A stretch of DNA of 36,836 nt from Acidimicrobiia bacterium (GCA_009694435.1 SHUY01000011.1:1-36836); one strand, 5' to 3'; numbered from the stretch's first letter, positions 19,067 to 27,765 are shown. Notes: generated by a model from the sequence alone, not told the origin. Made by a program: numbers and translations.

Positions 19067-19801
19067 ATGACATTGAAACGACGTTCGTTCGCCGGACTGG
19101 CCATCGTGGCCAGTTTCTCTTTACTACTGGCCGCGTGCAGTTGGGGAAGTAGCGATTCAGCAAGAACTTCCACTACTGCGGATGCGGAAGGATCTACTGT
19201 TACCACTAGAGCCAGTAACCGACCTAACCGAAACCGACCTAACCGAAACCGACCTAACCGAAACCGACCTAACCGAAACCGGCCTGACCGAACCAGACCT
19301 GACCAAACCAGACCTGACCAAACCAGGCCTGACCGACTATTGGGAACCAGCTTTTCCGGAGTCGCTTGTCCCGAAGCGAGTGCGACTCGAACGGGCAGGA
19401 AGGCGTTGGCCAATAAAGGAACTCAGACTAGATACACCACTGGCGACGATTACCTAACCGTTATCAGCGATTGCACCGCCGCTCTCCAAGAAGCCGGTTG
19501 GACAGTCGTCGAGGGCGATGGTGGCGACGGCGGCGATTACGGTGGAGGCGGAATCGGGGGTACTAAAGGTGCCGCCAATGTTCAGGTCGAAGCTGGAGAT
19601 AACGGCTCGACCACTTACGTTTATGTTTGCTATTGGCCTGGACCGCAGTCGGACGACAACTGCGGCGACAAGAAGAATAACGACAACGGCGACAACGGCG
19701 ACAACGGCGACAACGGCGACAACGGCGACAACGGCGACAACGGCGACAACGGCGACAACGGCGACAACGGCGACAACGGCAACGAAGAATCGGTGATGTG
19801 A
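19067..19801 (+). CDS. Repeat-containing lipoprotein (paralogue of 19831-20367)
   Basis: Lipobox LLLAACSW; RPNRN/RPDQT pentapeptide repeats and C-terminal (DNG)11; core domain (GVACPEA...ISDCTAALQEAGWTVV...VCYWPGPQSDDNCGD) matches downstream neighbour. Confidence 0.8.
   Translation: MTLKRRSFAGLAIVASFSLLLAACSWGSSDSARTSTTADAEGSTVTTRASNRPNRNRPNRNRPNRNRPNRNRPDRTRPDQTRPDQTRPDRLLGTSFSGVACPEASATRTGRKALANKGTQTRYTTGDDYLTVISDCTAALQEAGWTVVEGDGGDGGDYGGGGIGGTKGAANVQVEAGDNGSTTYVYVCYWPGPQSDDNCGDKKNNDNGDNGDNGDNGDNGDNGDNGDNGDNGDNGDNGNEESVM
19220..19339 (+). repeat. 8 x 15-bp tandem repeat (cgacctaaccgaaac and variants)
   Basis: Four perfect units encoding RPNRN, then RPDRT, RPDQT, RPDQT, RPDRL. Confidence 0.95.
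19682..19780 (+). repeat. 11 x 9-bp perfect tandem repeat (gacaacggc), encodes (Asp-Asn-Gly)11
   Basis: 99 nt of uninterrupted GACAACGGC counted directly. Confidence 0.97.
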
Positions 19802-19830
19802 GTGTCGACCACGACAACTAAGAAGAGAAA

Positions 19831-20367
19831 ATGACATTGAAACGGCGTTCGTTCGCATGGTTGGCCATCGCGGCCAGTTCAGCGTTGTTGTTGGCTGCGT
19901 GTGGTGGAGGAAGCAGCGATTCATCAAGCACTGCCACTACTGCGGCTGCGGGGGGATCTACTGCTACCACTAAAGCCAGTTCGTCGGGAACCAGCCTTTC
20001 CGGAGTCGCTTGTCCCGAAGCGGGCTCGACTAGCACCGGCACGGTGGCGTTGGCCAATAACGGAACTCAAACTAACTACACCACTGGCGACGGTTACCAA
20101 ACCGTTATCAGCGATTGCACCACTGCTCTCCAAGAAGCCGGTTGGACAGTCGTTGGCCGCGGTGGCGGTGGCTGGGGTAACTACGGCGGAGGCGGGCTAG
20201 CGGGTACTAAAGGTGCTGCCAATATTCAGGTCGAAGCTGGAAATAATGGCTCAATTACTTACGTCGATGTTTGTTACTGGCCGGGAGCACAGTCGAACGA
20301 CAACTGCGGCGATAACAACCAAGACGGAAATAACGACAACAACAATAACGACAACGAAAATAACTAG
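19831..20367 (+). CDS. Lipoprotein, tandem paralogue lacking the expanded repeats
   Basis: MTLKRRSFAWLAIAASSALLLAACGGGSSDSS lipobox; same core domain as 19067-19801. Confidence 0.8.
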   Translation: MTLKRRSFAWLAIAASSALLLAACGGGSSDSSSTATTAAAGGSTATTKASSSGTSLSGVACPEAGSTSTGTVALANNGTQTNYTTGDGYQTVISDCTTALQEAGWTVVGRGGGGWGNYGGGGLAGTKGAANIQVEAGNNGSITYVDVCYWPGAQSNDNCGDNNQDGNNDNNNNDNENN

Positions 20368-20391
20368 ATAACCTCAATCGACAAAACTGAT

Positions 20392-20426
20392 GAACCCCGG
20401 TACGCGAGTGCCGAGGTTCTCTTTTT
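20392..20426 (+). terminator. Intrinsic terminator
   Basis: gaacc-c-cggtac-GCGA-gtgccg-a-ggttc followed by tctcttttt; stem with one C/A mismatch, one T-G wobble and a GNRA-type loop. Confidence 0.85.
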
Positions 20427-20442
20427 GTGTCAGTATCACTAG

Positions 20443-21480
20443 GTGCTCATTCTCCCGCCCCCCGAATTGGGGCCAGTAGTCATCGGTTCGATAAAAGGCT
20501 CAACGGGCGAAGCGGGCTTAAGCGAAATCCAACACGCCATGGTCTCGACGGTGGCTCGCAATTTGTTTAGCCAAGACGATATTGACAATGTTGCGGTTTG
20601 TTCGCCCGATAAAGCGGCGGCGGCGATTTCTGACCCCCAAATTGCTCGCCAAGTGGTGCAGGGCATGATTGCTTTGGCAATGTTGGAACCTCGGCGCGAC
20701 ACCAACGGTGATTTATTTCTCGGCGCCGACCAGCGCATTTCTGACGCGCAGGTGGAGCGCATTGTTAGTTACGCCGATGCTTTTGGTGTCGATGTACCTC
20801 AAATAAAGACTTTTCAGGCGATCGCTGATGAAGATACTAAGCGTATGTATTTCGATTTTTTTTGGCGCTCGAATTTACGCCAACTAGCGATTTCGGACAT
20901 TAAAGATCAAGGACTGCGTAATTTTGTCAAAGGGATGGCGTCTATGCGCGGCCACGGCACTGACGACAAAGTGGCGGACAAATTTAGGCGGCTAGAAGAT
21001 CTCCCCAACGGAACTTGGGGTAAGCAGTTGGTAAATATGTACCACGAATGGGGTTGGGATTATCCCGGCGAGGAACACGGTGCGCCTGAAGTAACTTCGA
21101 CCCACGATTGGGTGCACGTAATTAGTGGCTATCCCCCTACTGCGGTGGGGGAACTTCAAGTCAATACATTTATGCACACCTGTTCTCCCAATCCCAATAG
21201 TTTTGGATTGATGATGTTGGCGTTGGGGCTTTACGGAGTGGGGGGGATTACTTTGCCGACCGGCTCATTTACTTCCCAGGGAGGTGAGCTTGCCCGTGAA
21301 GATATTGGGGAGTTGTTCTTAGAAGCGGCAATGCGCAGCCGCGGGGCGGGCGTAGATCTCCTCGAAGGGGTCGACCATTGGGGTCAAGCTCATATCCCCG
21401 TCGAGGAGTTACGCCACCAGTACAACATTGCTCCTAAAACTCACGATATTGGTGAGCCTGACCCCGGTGTCGTTGCTTAA
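20443..21480 (+). CDS. COQ4-like protein with N-terminal TerB-like helical domain (copy 2)
   Basis: HDWVHVISGYPPTAVGEL = HDxxHx11E; NGTWG, PGEEHG shared with copy 1; N-terminal MIALAMLEPR...ISDAQVERIVSYADAFGVD TerB-like; GTG start. Confidence 0.7.
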   Translation: MLILPPPELGPVVIGSIKGSTGEAGLSEIQHAMVSTVARNLFSQDDIDNVAVCSPDKAAAAISDPQIARQVVQGMIALAMLEPRRDTNGDLFLGADQRISDAQVERIVSYADAFGVDVPQIKTFQAIADEDTKRMYFDFFWRSNLRQLAISDIKDQGLRNFVKGMASMRGHGTDDKVADKFRRLEDLPNGTWGKQLVNMYHEWGWDYPGEEHGAPEVTSTHDWVHVISGYPPTAVGELQVNTFMHTCSPNPNSFGLMMLALGLYGVGGITLPTGSFTSQGGELAREDIGELFLEAAMRSRGAGVDLLEGVDHWGQAHIPVEELRHQYNIAPKTHDIGEPDPGVVA

Positions 21481-21636
21481 GCGAGTTAGTTGTTCAAACT
21501 TGGTAAAGCCCGCTAATTCTGGTTGAAGAAGTGTTGCCGATCAGAGCCTCCACTTAGTTCGATGATCGCTGCCGTGCTCAAGGTGGCGACCGAGATTTCA
21601 ATAGATAAGCGGGGAAGATATTTCTTACAAAAACTT

Positions 21637-21667
21637 AAACCCCCGGGTTTCGGGTAGAAAAAAACCC
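21637..21667. terminator. Possible bidirectional terminator between convergent genes
   Basis: aaaccc/gggttt inverted repeats plus A-run (aaacccccgggtttcgggtagaaaaaaaccc) between 20443-21480(+) and 21675-22145(-). Confidence 0.3.
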
Positions 21668-21674
21668 TGTGGGC

Positions 21675-22145
21675 TCAGCCGGCGGCGCGAAAAGCTCGAG
21701 CCAACAAAGGCGAATAAGGCCCTGCCGGCTCGGCGGTCTGGTCGGCCTCCTCGTTGGGATCTGAATCTAAATCGTCGACCGAGGAGTAGGGGGTGGTCGG
21801 CTCGGTAAGCGCTGCCGGGGGTGCGGCGAGTGCGGCGGGAGTTTTGGCCGCAGGTATTGGTACGGGGGGCTGATAGGCACTGGCGGCGATAGGAGTGGGC
21901 GCCATATACCGGCTAGGCGCACTGGGCGCGGGAGCGAAATGTTCGGGCAGGGCGGGGCGCATGTCGCGCATCTCCCAACTCCTCGGCGGGGTCATAGCGT
22001 CGGCGTGGCGGCGACATAACAATCCGGCACACTGATTCGAAGTTTCGGGGATCGGAATAATCCAAACCACTCGGGCTAATCCGTCGAAGTTGTACCCCGC
22101 GGTTGCGGGAGCTTCGCAGGCCGGTCGAGCACACCGTTTTCCCAT
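21675..22145 (-). CDS. DUF3499-like putative zinc-binding protein with Pro/Ala-rich tail
   Basis: CARPACEAPATAGYNFDGLARVVW...CAGLLCRRHADAMTPPRSWEM resembles the actinobacterial DUF3499 pattern. Confidence 0.65.
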   Translation of the reverse strand: MGKRCARPACEAPATAGYNFDGLARVVWIIPIPETSNQCAGLLCRRHADAMTPPRSWEMRDMRPALPEHFAPAPSAPSRYMAPTPIAASAYQPPVPIPAAKTPAALAAPPAALTEPTTPYSSVDDLDSDPNEEADQTAEPAGPYSPLLARAFRAAG

Positions 22146-22217
22146 AAGTTCACGGTAACGGCTGGCGCGTGCGAATCCGTGGATTTGCTCAATCGGCTCT
22201 AATGGCCGCTAAGAACC

Positions 22218-23717
22218 CTATTGGTTAGTAGGAAAACCAAGGTTGGGGCCTCGTTCGGCTGGATCGGCCCATTGGCTGGTGACTACTTTGCCGCGAGTGT
22301 AAAAGTGGACGCCTTCTGGGCCATGGACATGAGTGTCGCCAAAAAGACTTTGCTTCCAACCACCAAAGGAGTAATACGCCATCGGTACGGGAATGGCGAC
22401 ATTGATTCCTACCATTCCCGCGTCGACCTCGCGTTCAAAACGGCGAGCGGCTCCACCGTCGGCGGTAAAAATGGCCGCGCCGTTGGCGTAGGGGTTTTTC
22501 GAGATGAGGTCGGTGGCTTGTTCGTAGGTTTCAACTCGCACAACGCAAAGCACGGGCCCGAAAATCTCTTCTTGGTAGATACTCATGCTGGGAGTTACTT
22601 CATCAAACAGACACGGCCCTAAGAAGAACCCTCCCTCGGGTTCCACTAGCGCGCGGCCGTCTACTACCAATTTGGCGCCCTCGGCTAATCCCGATTCGAC
22701 TAACGCGCACACTCGGTCACGATGAGCAGAAGTAATGAGCGGTCCCATCTCCGCTTGGGGGTCAGTGCCCGCGCCAATAGTCAGGGCCTCGGTGCGAGTA
22801 CGAATAGCGGCTACTAAGTCATCGGCGATGTTCCCTACCGCGACGACCACTGAGATCGCCATACAACGCTCACCGGCCGATCCGTAACCCGCGCTTACTG
22901 CGGCGTCGGCGGCGGTATCAATGTTGGCGTCGGGCAACACGACCATGTGATTTTTTGCGCCTCCCAGCGCTTGCACGCGCTTTCCGTTACTGGCGGCTTG
23001 GGAATAGATCGAGCGGGCGACCGGAGTGGAACCAACAAAACTAACCGCGCGTACATCGGGATGGTCAATAAGCGCGTTTACGGTTTCTTTATCGCCGTTA
23101 ACAACGTTAAAGACCCCGTCGGGTAACCCGGCGTCGGCGAGCCATTGGGCGACGAGCATTGAAGCCGAAGGATCGCGGTCGGACGGCTTGAGTACAAAAG
23201 TATTGCCACAGGCGATAGCAACTGGCCACATCCACATAGGAACCATGACGGGAAAATTAAACGGGGTGATGCCCACGCACACCCCGAGCGCTTGGCGAAT
23301 CGAGTGCACATCGGTGTTAGTAGAGACTTGTTCGGAGTAACGCCCGGCCAAAAGATGAGGGATACCGCAAGCAAACTCAACTACTTCCATGCCTCGGGCA
23401 ATCTCGCCTCGGGCGTCGCTCACTACTTTTCCGTGCTCGGCACTAATAATCTGGGCGAGATCGTCCGAGTTGCGTTCGGCGATTTCTCGAAACGCGAATA
23501 GAACTCGTGCTCGTCGGCCAAGAGGGGTATTGCTCCAGTCGGGGAACGCGGCCGCCGCGGCCGCGACGACGGTGGAGACGTCGGCCTTGTCGGCTAAGGC
23601 CACGGGGCGAGATATTTTTCCCGTGGCGGGATCGAAGATGTCACCGCGGGAGCGAGATTCTCCGCCCCAGACTTGGTTGTTAACCCAATGCCCGATTATT
23701 TCACCCGATTTTCCCAT
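22218..23717 (-). CDS. mmsA: Methylmalonate-semialdehyde dehydrogenase (CoA-acylating)
   Basis: 499 aa ALDH; GITPFNFPVMVPMWMWPVAIACGNTFVLKPS, ALGGAKNHMVVLPDA, GSAGERCMAISV are MmsA/IolA signatures. Confidence 0.92.
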   Translation of the reverse strand: MGKSGEIIGHWVNNQVWGGESRSRGDIFDPATGKISRPVALADKADVSTVVAAAAAAFPDWSNTPLGRRARVLFAFREIAERNSDDLAQIISAEHGKVVSDARGEIARGMEVVEFACGIPHLLAGRYSEQVSTNTDVHSIRQALGVCVGITPFNFPVMVPMWMWPVAIACGNTFVLKPSDRDPSASMLVAQWLADAGLPDGVFNVVNGDKETVNALIDHPDVRAVSFVGSTPVARSIYSQAASNGKRVQALGGAKNHMVVLPDANIDTAADAAVSAGYGSAGERCMAISVVVAVGNIADDLVAAIRTRTEALTIGAGTDPQAEMGPLITSAHRDRVCALVESGLAEGAKLVVDGRALVEPEGGFFLGPCLFDEVTPSMSIYQEEIFGPVLCVVRVETYEQATDLISKNPYANGAAIFTADGGAARRFEREVDAGMVGINVAIPVPMAYYSFGGWKQSLFGDTHVHGPEGVHFYTRGKVVTSQWADPAERGPNLGFPTNQ

Positions 23718-23873
23718 ACCTAAAGAGGTTAGAGCCTAAGCCGGAGGGCTGGTTGCGGTTGACGGTAATCGGGCTACGCTGACCACTGGTTACAACTCGT
23801 TTTCAATAAACGAGCAAGGCGCTGTGCTTCAGCTAGAGCGCAGTTAATCAGTCCAATACAAGGGGGAAGAAAA

Positions 23874-24656
23874 GTGAAGAAATTTCTCGGAGTTATTGCG
23901 CTGGCCAGTTTGGTCTTAGCGATAGGCACGCCCGTGGGTGCGGCCGACAAAGGAAAACTAAAAGTTGCCACTTCTTTGCCCGCTCCAGGGTTTTGGAACG
24001 GCGATACTCCCGCCACGCTTGATGGTGGTTTTGAGTGGGCTATGGCAGCCGATATTGCCAAGATTTTGGGCTACTCGGGTGTTACCTACAGCAACGTTTC
24101 TTTTGATGGATTGGTTGCCGGAAAGGCTAAAGGTTTCGACCTTGCGCTTTCGCAGGTAACGATCACTAAAGATCGGGCCAAAGTGGTGGCCTTCACTTCC
24201 CCGTACTTCTCTTCCGATCAAGGAGTGATGGTAAATACGGGAACTAAGGTGGATAGTTCTAACTTGAAGTCATTGCAGTGGGGTGTACAAACTGCCACCA
24301 CGGGTCAAGATTTCTTGAAGACACAAATCAAGCCTAAGAAGACTCCTCGGGCTTATCAGGAGACTTCGCAAATGTTTGCTGCGCTTCAGGCTAAGCAAGT
24401 AGATGCAGTGATGATTGACACTTCTATTGTTCTTCAGCAAGCCGCCGATTCTGACGGCAAGTTTGAAGTGGTCGGTCAGTTCAAATCGGGCGAAGAGTAC
24501 GGCGGAATTTTGCCTAAAGGGTCAAAGTTGGTTAAGTCGGTCAATAAGGCCATTGCTCAACTCAAATCCGACGGGACACTTTCTGAACTCGCCGATAAGT
24601 ACTTGACTGCGGAGTACGGAAAAGACCCACAGAAGGTCCCTTACCTAACTAAGTAA
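23874..24656 (+). CDS. Amino-acid ABC transporter substrate-binding protein (SBP family 3)
   Basis: Signal peptide; WAMAADIAKILG, GFDLALSQVTITKDRAKVVAFTSPYFSSDQGVMV, GILPKGSKLVKSVNKAIAQLKSDGTLSELADKYL. Confidence 0.9.
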   Translation: MKKFLGVIALASLVLAIGTPVGAADKGKLKVATSLPAPGFWNGDTPATLDGGFEWAMAADIAKILGYSGVTYSNVSFDGLVAGKAKGFDLALSQVTITKDRAKVVAFTSPYFSSDQGVMVNTGTKVDSSNLKSLQWGVQTATTGQDFLKTQIKPKKTPRAYQETSQMFAALQAKQVDAVMIDTSIVLQQAADSDGKFEVVGQFKSGEEYGGILPKGSKLVKSVNKAIAQLKSDGTLSELADKYLTAEYGKDPQKVPYLTK

Positions 24657-24681
24657 AGGATTTACGGCATTTATCTAAAGA

Positions 24682-25827
24682 TTGCGCCGGCTAGTGACAA
24701 CAGGAGTTGATGGGGGGCCGGGCCGAGAGGCCGGGCCCCTTAATCACGGAATAAAAGAACGCTCGAACCAAGATCGAGCGCGCTCGCTTCGAGCGCACGG
24801 TTTGTCTATTTCCGTAGTCGCGCTAGTGGTACTAGGAACAATCTTTTCGATTTTTGCCGCCCTAGGGTCAGAATTTAATTTCATCGGTTGGTTTTGTTTA
24901 GCGCTTCCTCTCGGGATGCTGGCATTGATATATGCCCGCCGAGCGGAAGAACGAGTTGTCGATGTCGACGGCCCTGCAGCAGACGAACAACGCTCTCGTC
25001 AAGCGCGACGACTGGCGGTTACGGGAATAACGCTGGCCTCTATTTATACATTTGTTTTACTGGTCTGGAGTTCTTGGTCGGGCTTCGTTGATGTCGCGAA
25101 TACTTTTTTTTCGTGGGAAAACATAAGTTCGAGTTTCCCGTTAGTTCTTGAAGGTTTCAAACTCAACATCGCAGTGTTCATCGTGGCTGAATTCTGCGTT
25201 CTTATTTGGGCCTTAGTTATCGTGGTGATGCGCCAACTACCGGGTCGAGCAGCTGCACCATTGCGCTGGCTGGCCATTATTTATGTCGACGTCTTTCGGG
25301 GCTTGCCGGCAATCGTAACTATCTATTTAGTGGTTTTTGGTCTGCCGCTAACCGATCTTCCTATTATTTCTGATATTGAAAATGTGAACTTCGTTGTTTG
25401 GGGAATACAGATAGATCAACTTTTTATTTTGGGAGTCATCGCTCTTACTTTGGTCTACGGCGCCTACGTGGCGGAGGTTTATCGCTCGGGCATTGAAAGT
25501 GTGCACTGGAGTCAGAGCGCCGCGGCCCGAGGATTAGGGCTGTCGGAGGGTCAAACCCTGCGCCACGTAGTGATGCCCCAAGCCGTACGGCGGGTTATCC
25601 CCCCATTAATGAACGATTTCATTGGTCTACAAAAAGATACGGCTTTACTCAATGTGGCCGGTGTGCTCGAAGGATTCAACGTGGCCCGTATTTACGCCGG
25701 TAATAATTTTAACCTTTCTTCGGTAATGGGGCTAGGAATCTGTTTCTTGGTAATAACCATCCCGATGACTCGTTTGACTGATTATTTAGTTAAGCGCGAC
25801 CAGAACCGGATGCAGGCCAACTCCTAA
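24682..25827 (+). CDS. Polar amino-acid ABC transporter permease (HisM/GlnP family) with long N-terminal TM extension
   Basis: YVDVFRGLPAIVTIYLVVFGLPL, YGAYVAEVYRSGIESVHWSQSAAARGLGLSEGQTLRHVVMPQAVRRVIPPLMNDFIGLQKDTAL (EAA loop); true start uncertain (TTG 24682 vs region around 24710). Confidence 0.85.
   Translation: MRRLVTTGVDGGPGREAGPLNHGIKERSNQDRARSLRAHGLSISVVALVVLGTIFSIFAALGSEFNFIGWFCLALPLGMLALIYARRAEERVVDVDGPAADEQRSRQARRLAVTGITLASIYTFVLLVWSSWSGFVDVANTFFSWENISSSFPLVLEGFKLNIAVFIVAEFCVLIWALVIVVMRQLPGRAAAPLRWLAIIYVDVFRGLPAIVTIYLVVFGLPLTDLPIISDIENVNFVVWGIQIDQLFILGVIALTLVYGAYVAEVYRSGIESVHWSQSAAARGLGLSEGQTLRHVVMPQAVRRVIPPLMNDFIGLQKDTALLNVAGVLEGFNVARIYAGNNFNLSSVMGLGICFLVITIPMTRLTDYLVKRDQNRMQANS
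24714..24739 (+). promoter_or_regulatory. Intercistronic stem-loop between SBP and permease genes
   Basis: ggggccgggcc-GAGA-ggccgggcccc, 11-bp stem with a single G/G mismatch; no T-run follows. Confidence 0.6.
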
Positions 25828-26570
25828 TGGCTTTAGTGGAGGTGCGAGGAGTTGTTAAGAAGTTTGGCGATACAACTGTGCTCGACGGTATTGATTTTGA
25901 TGTCGAAGAACACCAGGTAGTTTGTTTGATCGGTGCATCAGGTTCAGGCAAGTCGACGCTATTGCGGTGCATCAACGGGTTAGAGGCAACTCAAGAAGGA
26001 ACGGTGACGGTTGTTGGCCGCAAAGTTATCCAAGACGACATAAAACTCAACCGCTTACGCCGTGACGTTGGGATTGTGTTTCAGGCTTACAACTTATTTC
26101 CACATATGACCGTTCTTGAAAATGTGATGCTGGCACCGGTCAAAGTTTTGCATCTGTCAAAATCTGAAGCAAAAACGCGAGCACGCGAGTTGCTCGCTCG
26201 TATCGGAATGGCCGATAAGGCCGACGAGTACCCCGACCGTTTGTCAGGGGGTCAGCAGCAGAGAGTGGCAATAGTGCGGGCCTTGGCCATGCAGCCTAAG
26301 TTAATGTTGCTGGACGAGATCACCAGCGCGCTTGACCCCGAACTGGTAAATGAAGTTCTGTTGATGATGATTGAACTGGCCGAACAAGGTATGACGATGG
26401 TGGTGGCTACCCACGAGATGGGATTCGCTCGAGACGTTGCCCACAAGGTGTGCTTTTTACACTCGGGTCGAATTATTGAAGAAGGTCACCCCAAGAAAAT
26501 ATTCACTACTCCCACTCACGAGCGCACGAGCGAATTCTTACGGCGCACACTTGAGTCGGGTCAGATGTAG
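25827..26570 (+). CDS. Polar amino-acid ABC transporter ATP-binding protein (GlnQ/HisP type)
   Basis: Walker [25 protein letters not shown], Walker B LMLLDEITSALDPE; TAATG overlap with permease. Confidence 0.95.
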   Translation: MALVEVRGVVKKFGDTTVLDGIDFDVEEHQVVCLIGASGSGKSTLLRCINGLEATQEGTVTVVGRKVIQDDIKLNRLRRDVGIVFQAYNLFPHMTVLENVMLAPVKVLHLSKSEAKTRARELLARIGMADKADEYPDRLSGGQQQRVAIVRALAMQPKLMLLDEITSALDPELVNEVLLMMIELAEQGMTMVVATHEMGFARDVAHKVCFLHSGRIIEEGHPKKIFTTPTHERTSEFLRRTLESGQM

Positions 26571-26580
26571 GTCAGAAGAA

Positions 26581-27765
26581 ATGACGAAACTCGCTCAAGA
26601 CGATAATAAATTTACTCCCGCGCCGTTAGACAAAAAAGATTTAGACCGTTCGCTAGCACCGCTGGGTGAAGCGGTTATGTTGCCCGCCGCGGCTTATACC
26701 GACCCCCAAGTATTGGCGTGGGAGCGCACCAATATTTTTGATTCGGGTTGGGTTATGGCCGCCCATAGTTCGTCTTTAACCAATGTGGGCGATCAAGTTG
26801 GCGTGGCCCTCGGAAACGAGAGCGTGGTGGTATCTCTTAGCCAAGACGATTCGTATTGCGCTTTAGCCAATGTTTGCCGACACCGCGGCCACGAGTTGTT
26901 GGCCGTAGGCGAAAAGGCTTGTCGCCCCGCTTTGCGCTGTCCGTATCACGGCTGGGTCTACGATCTTGACGGTCGCTTGCGCCACGCAACCGGCGGCGAT
27001 GACCTAAACAAGGAAAAGTTTTCACTCATTCCCCGCCGAGTAGATACAAAATGGGGTTGGATTTTCGTTAACGCAAACGGTCAAGCCGCTCCATTATCTG
27101 ATACATTGGCCGGACTTAATGAGGTGTTGGCCCCGTACGGGATAGAAAATCTAGTTTCGATTGCTCATCACGAATACGAAGTTGTCGCTAACTGGAAAGT
27201 GGTGCACGAGAACTATCAGGAGTGCTTACATTGCCCGCGCATTCATCCCGAACTGAGTCGAGTGAGTCCGCCTGACAGTGGCGACAACATCGCTCCCGGA
27301 CCAACTTGGGTGGGGGGCTGGATGGACCTCGCCCCCACCGCCGCCACTATGTCGATGGACGGCCAAGCCATCGCTCCGTATTTTCCCGGATTGTCTGCCG
27401 CGAGCCAGCGCCGAGTGGCTTACTTTGCCTTATTCCCCAACCTTTTAGTGAGCGCCCACCCGGATTACGTGCTTACCCACCGCCTTGAGCCTCTCGCGAC
27501 CAATCGGACTCGAATCGTTTGTGAGTGGCTGGTCGCGCCTGAATCGGCCGCCGACCCCAATTTTGACCCCACGGGGGCAATTGAGATCTGGGACCGAACT
27601 AACCAACAGGACTGGCGCGCGTGTGAATCAGTGCAGCGAGGCTTGGAATCTCCGGCTTATGTTCCGGGACCATTATTAGATCGAGAAGATGCGGTCGCCC
27701 GAGTGGTGGAGTGGTTTGCTCGCACATATTCAGGTCGTGCGCCGGTAGAGTCCAGAGCGAAATGA
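26581..27765 (+). CDS. Rieske [2Fe-2S] aromatic-ring-hydroxylating-type oxygenase alpha subunit
   Basis: CRHRGH...CPYHGW Rieske motif; NWKVVHENYQECLHCPRIH mononuclear Fe site; ATG 26581 preferred over track start 26437 which lies inside the ATPase gene. Confidence 0.9.
   Translation: MTKLAQDDNKFTPAPLDKKDLDRSLAPLGEAVMLPAAAYTDPQVLAWERTNIFDSGWVMAAHSSSLTNVGDQVGVALGNESVVVSLSQDDSYCALANVCRHRGHELLAVGEKACRPALRCPYHGWVYDLDGRLRHATGGDDLNKEKFSLIPRRVDTKWGWIFVNANGQAAPLSDTLAGLNEVLAPYGIENLVSIAHHEYEVVANWKVVHENYQECLHCPRIHPELSRVSPPDSGDNIAPGPTWVGGWMDLAPTAATMSMDGQAIAPYFPGLSAASQRRVAYFALFPNLLVSAHPDYVLTHRLEPLATNRTRIVCEWLVAPESAADPNFDPTGAIEIWDRTNQQDWRACESVQRGLESPAYVPGPLLDREDAVARVVEWFARTYSGRAPVESRAK

Noticed and set aside
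19021-19413. Minus-strand ORF with SGLVWSGLVW/GRFRLGRFRL repeats
   Set aside because: Reverse complement of the 15-bp repeat in the lipoprotein gene.
19220-19780. CRISPR array hypothesis for the repeats
   Set aside because: Repeats are directly adjacent, in-frame, with no spacers.
19454-19927. Minus-strand ORFs with (VVAVVAVVA)n, (CRRCRR)n or (LSPLSPLSP)n
   Set aside because: Artefacts of the in-frame 9-bp repeat keeping all frames open; not independent genes.
23530-23575. GCGGCCGCCGCGGCCGCG palindrome-like block
   Set aside because: Falls in an Ala-rich coding stretch of mmsA (VAAAAAAFP); explained by codon usage.
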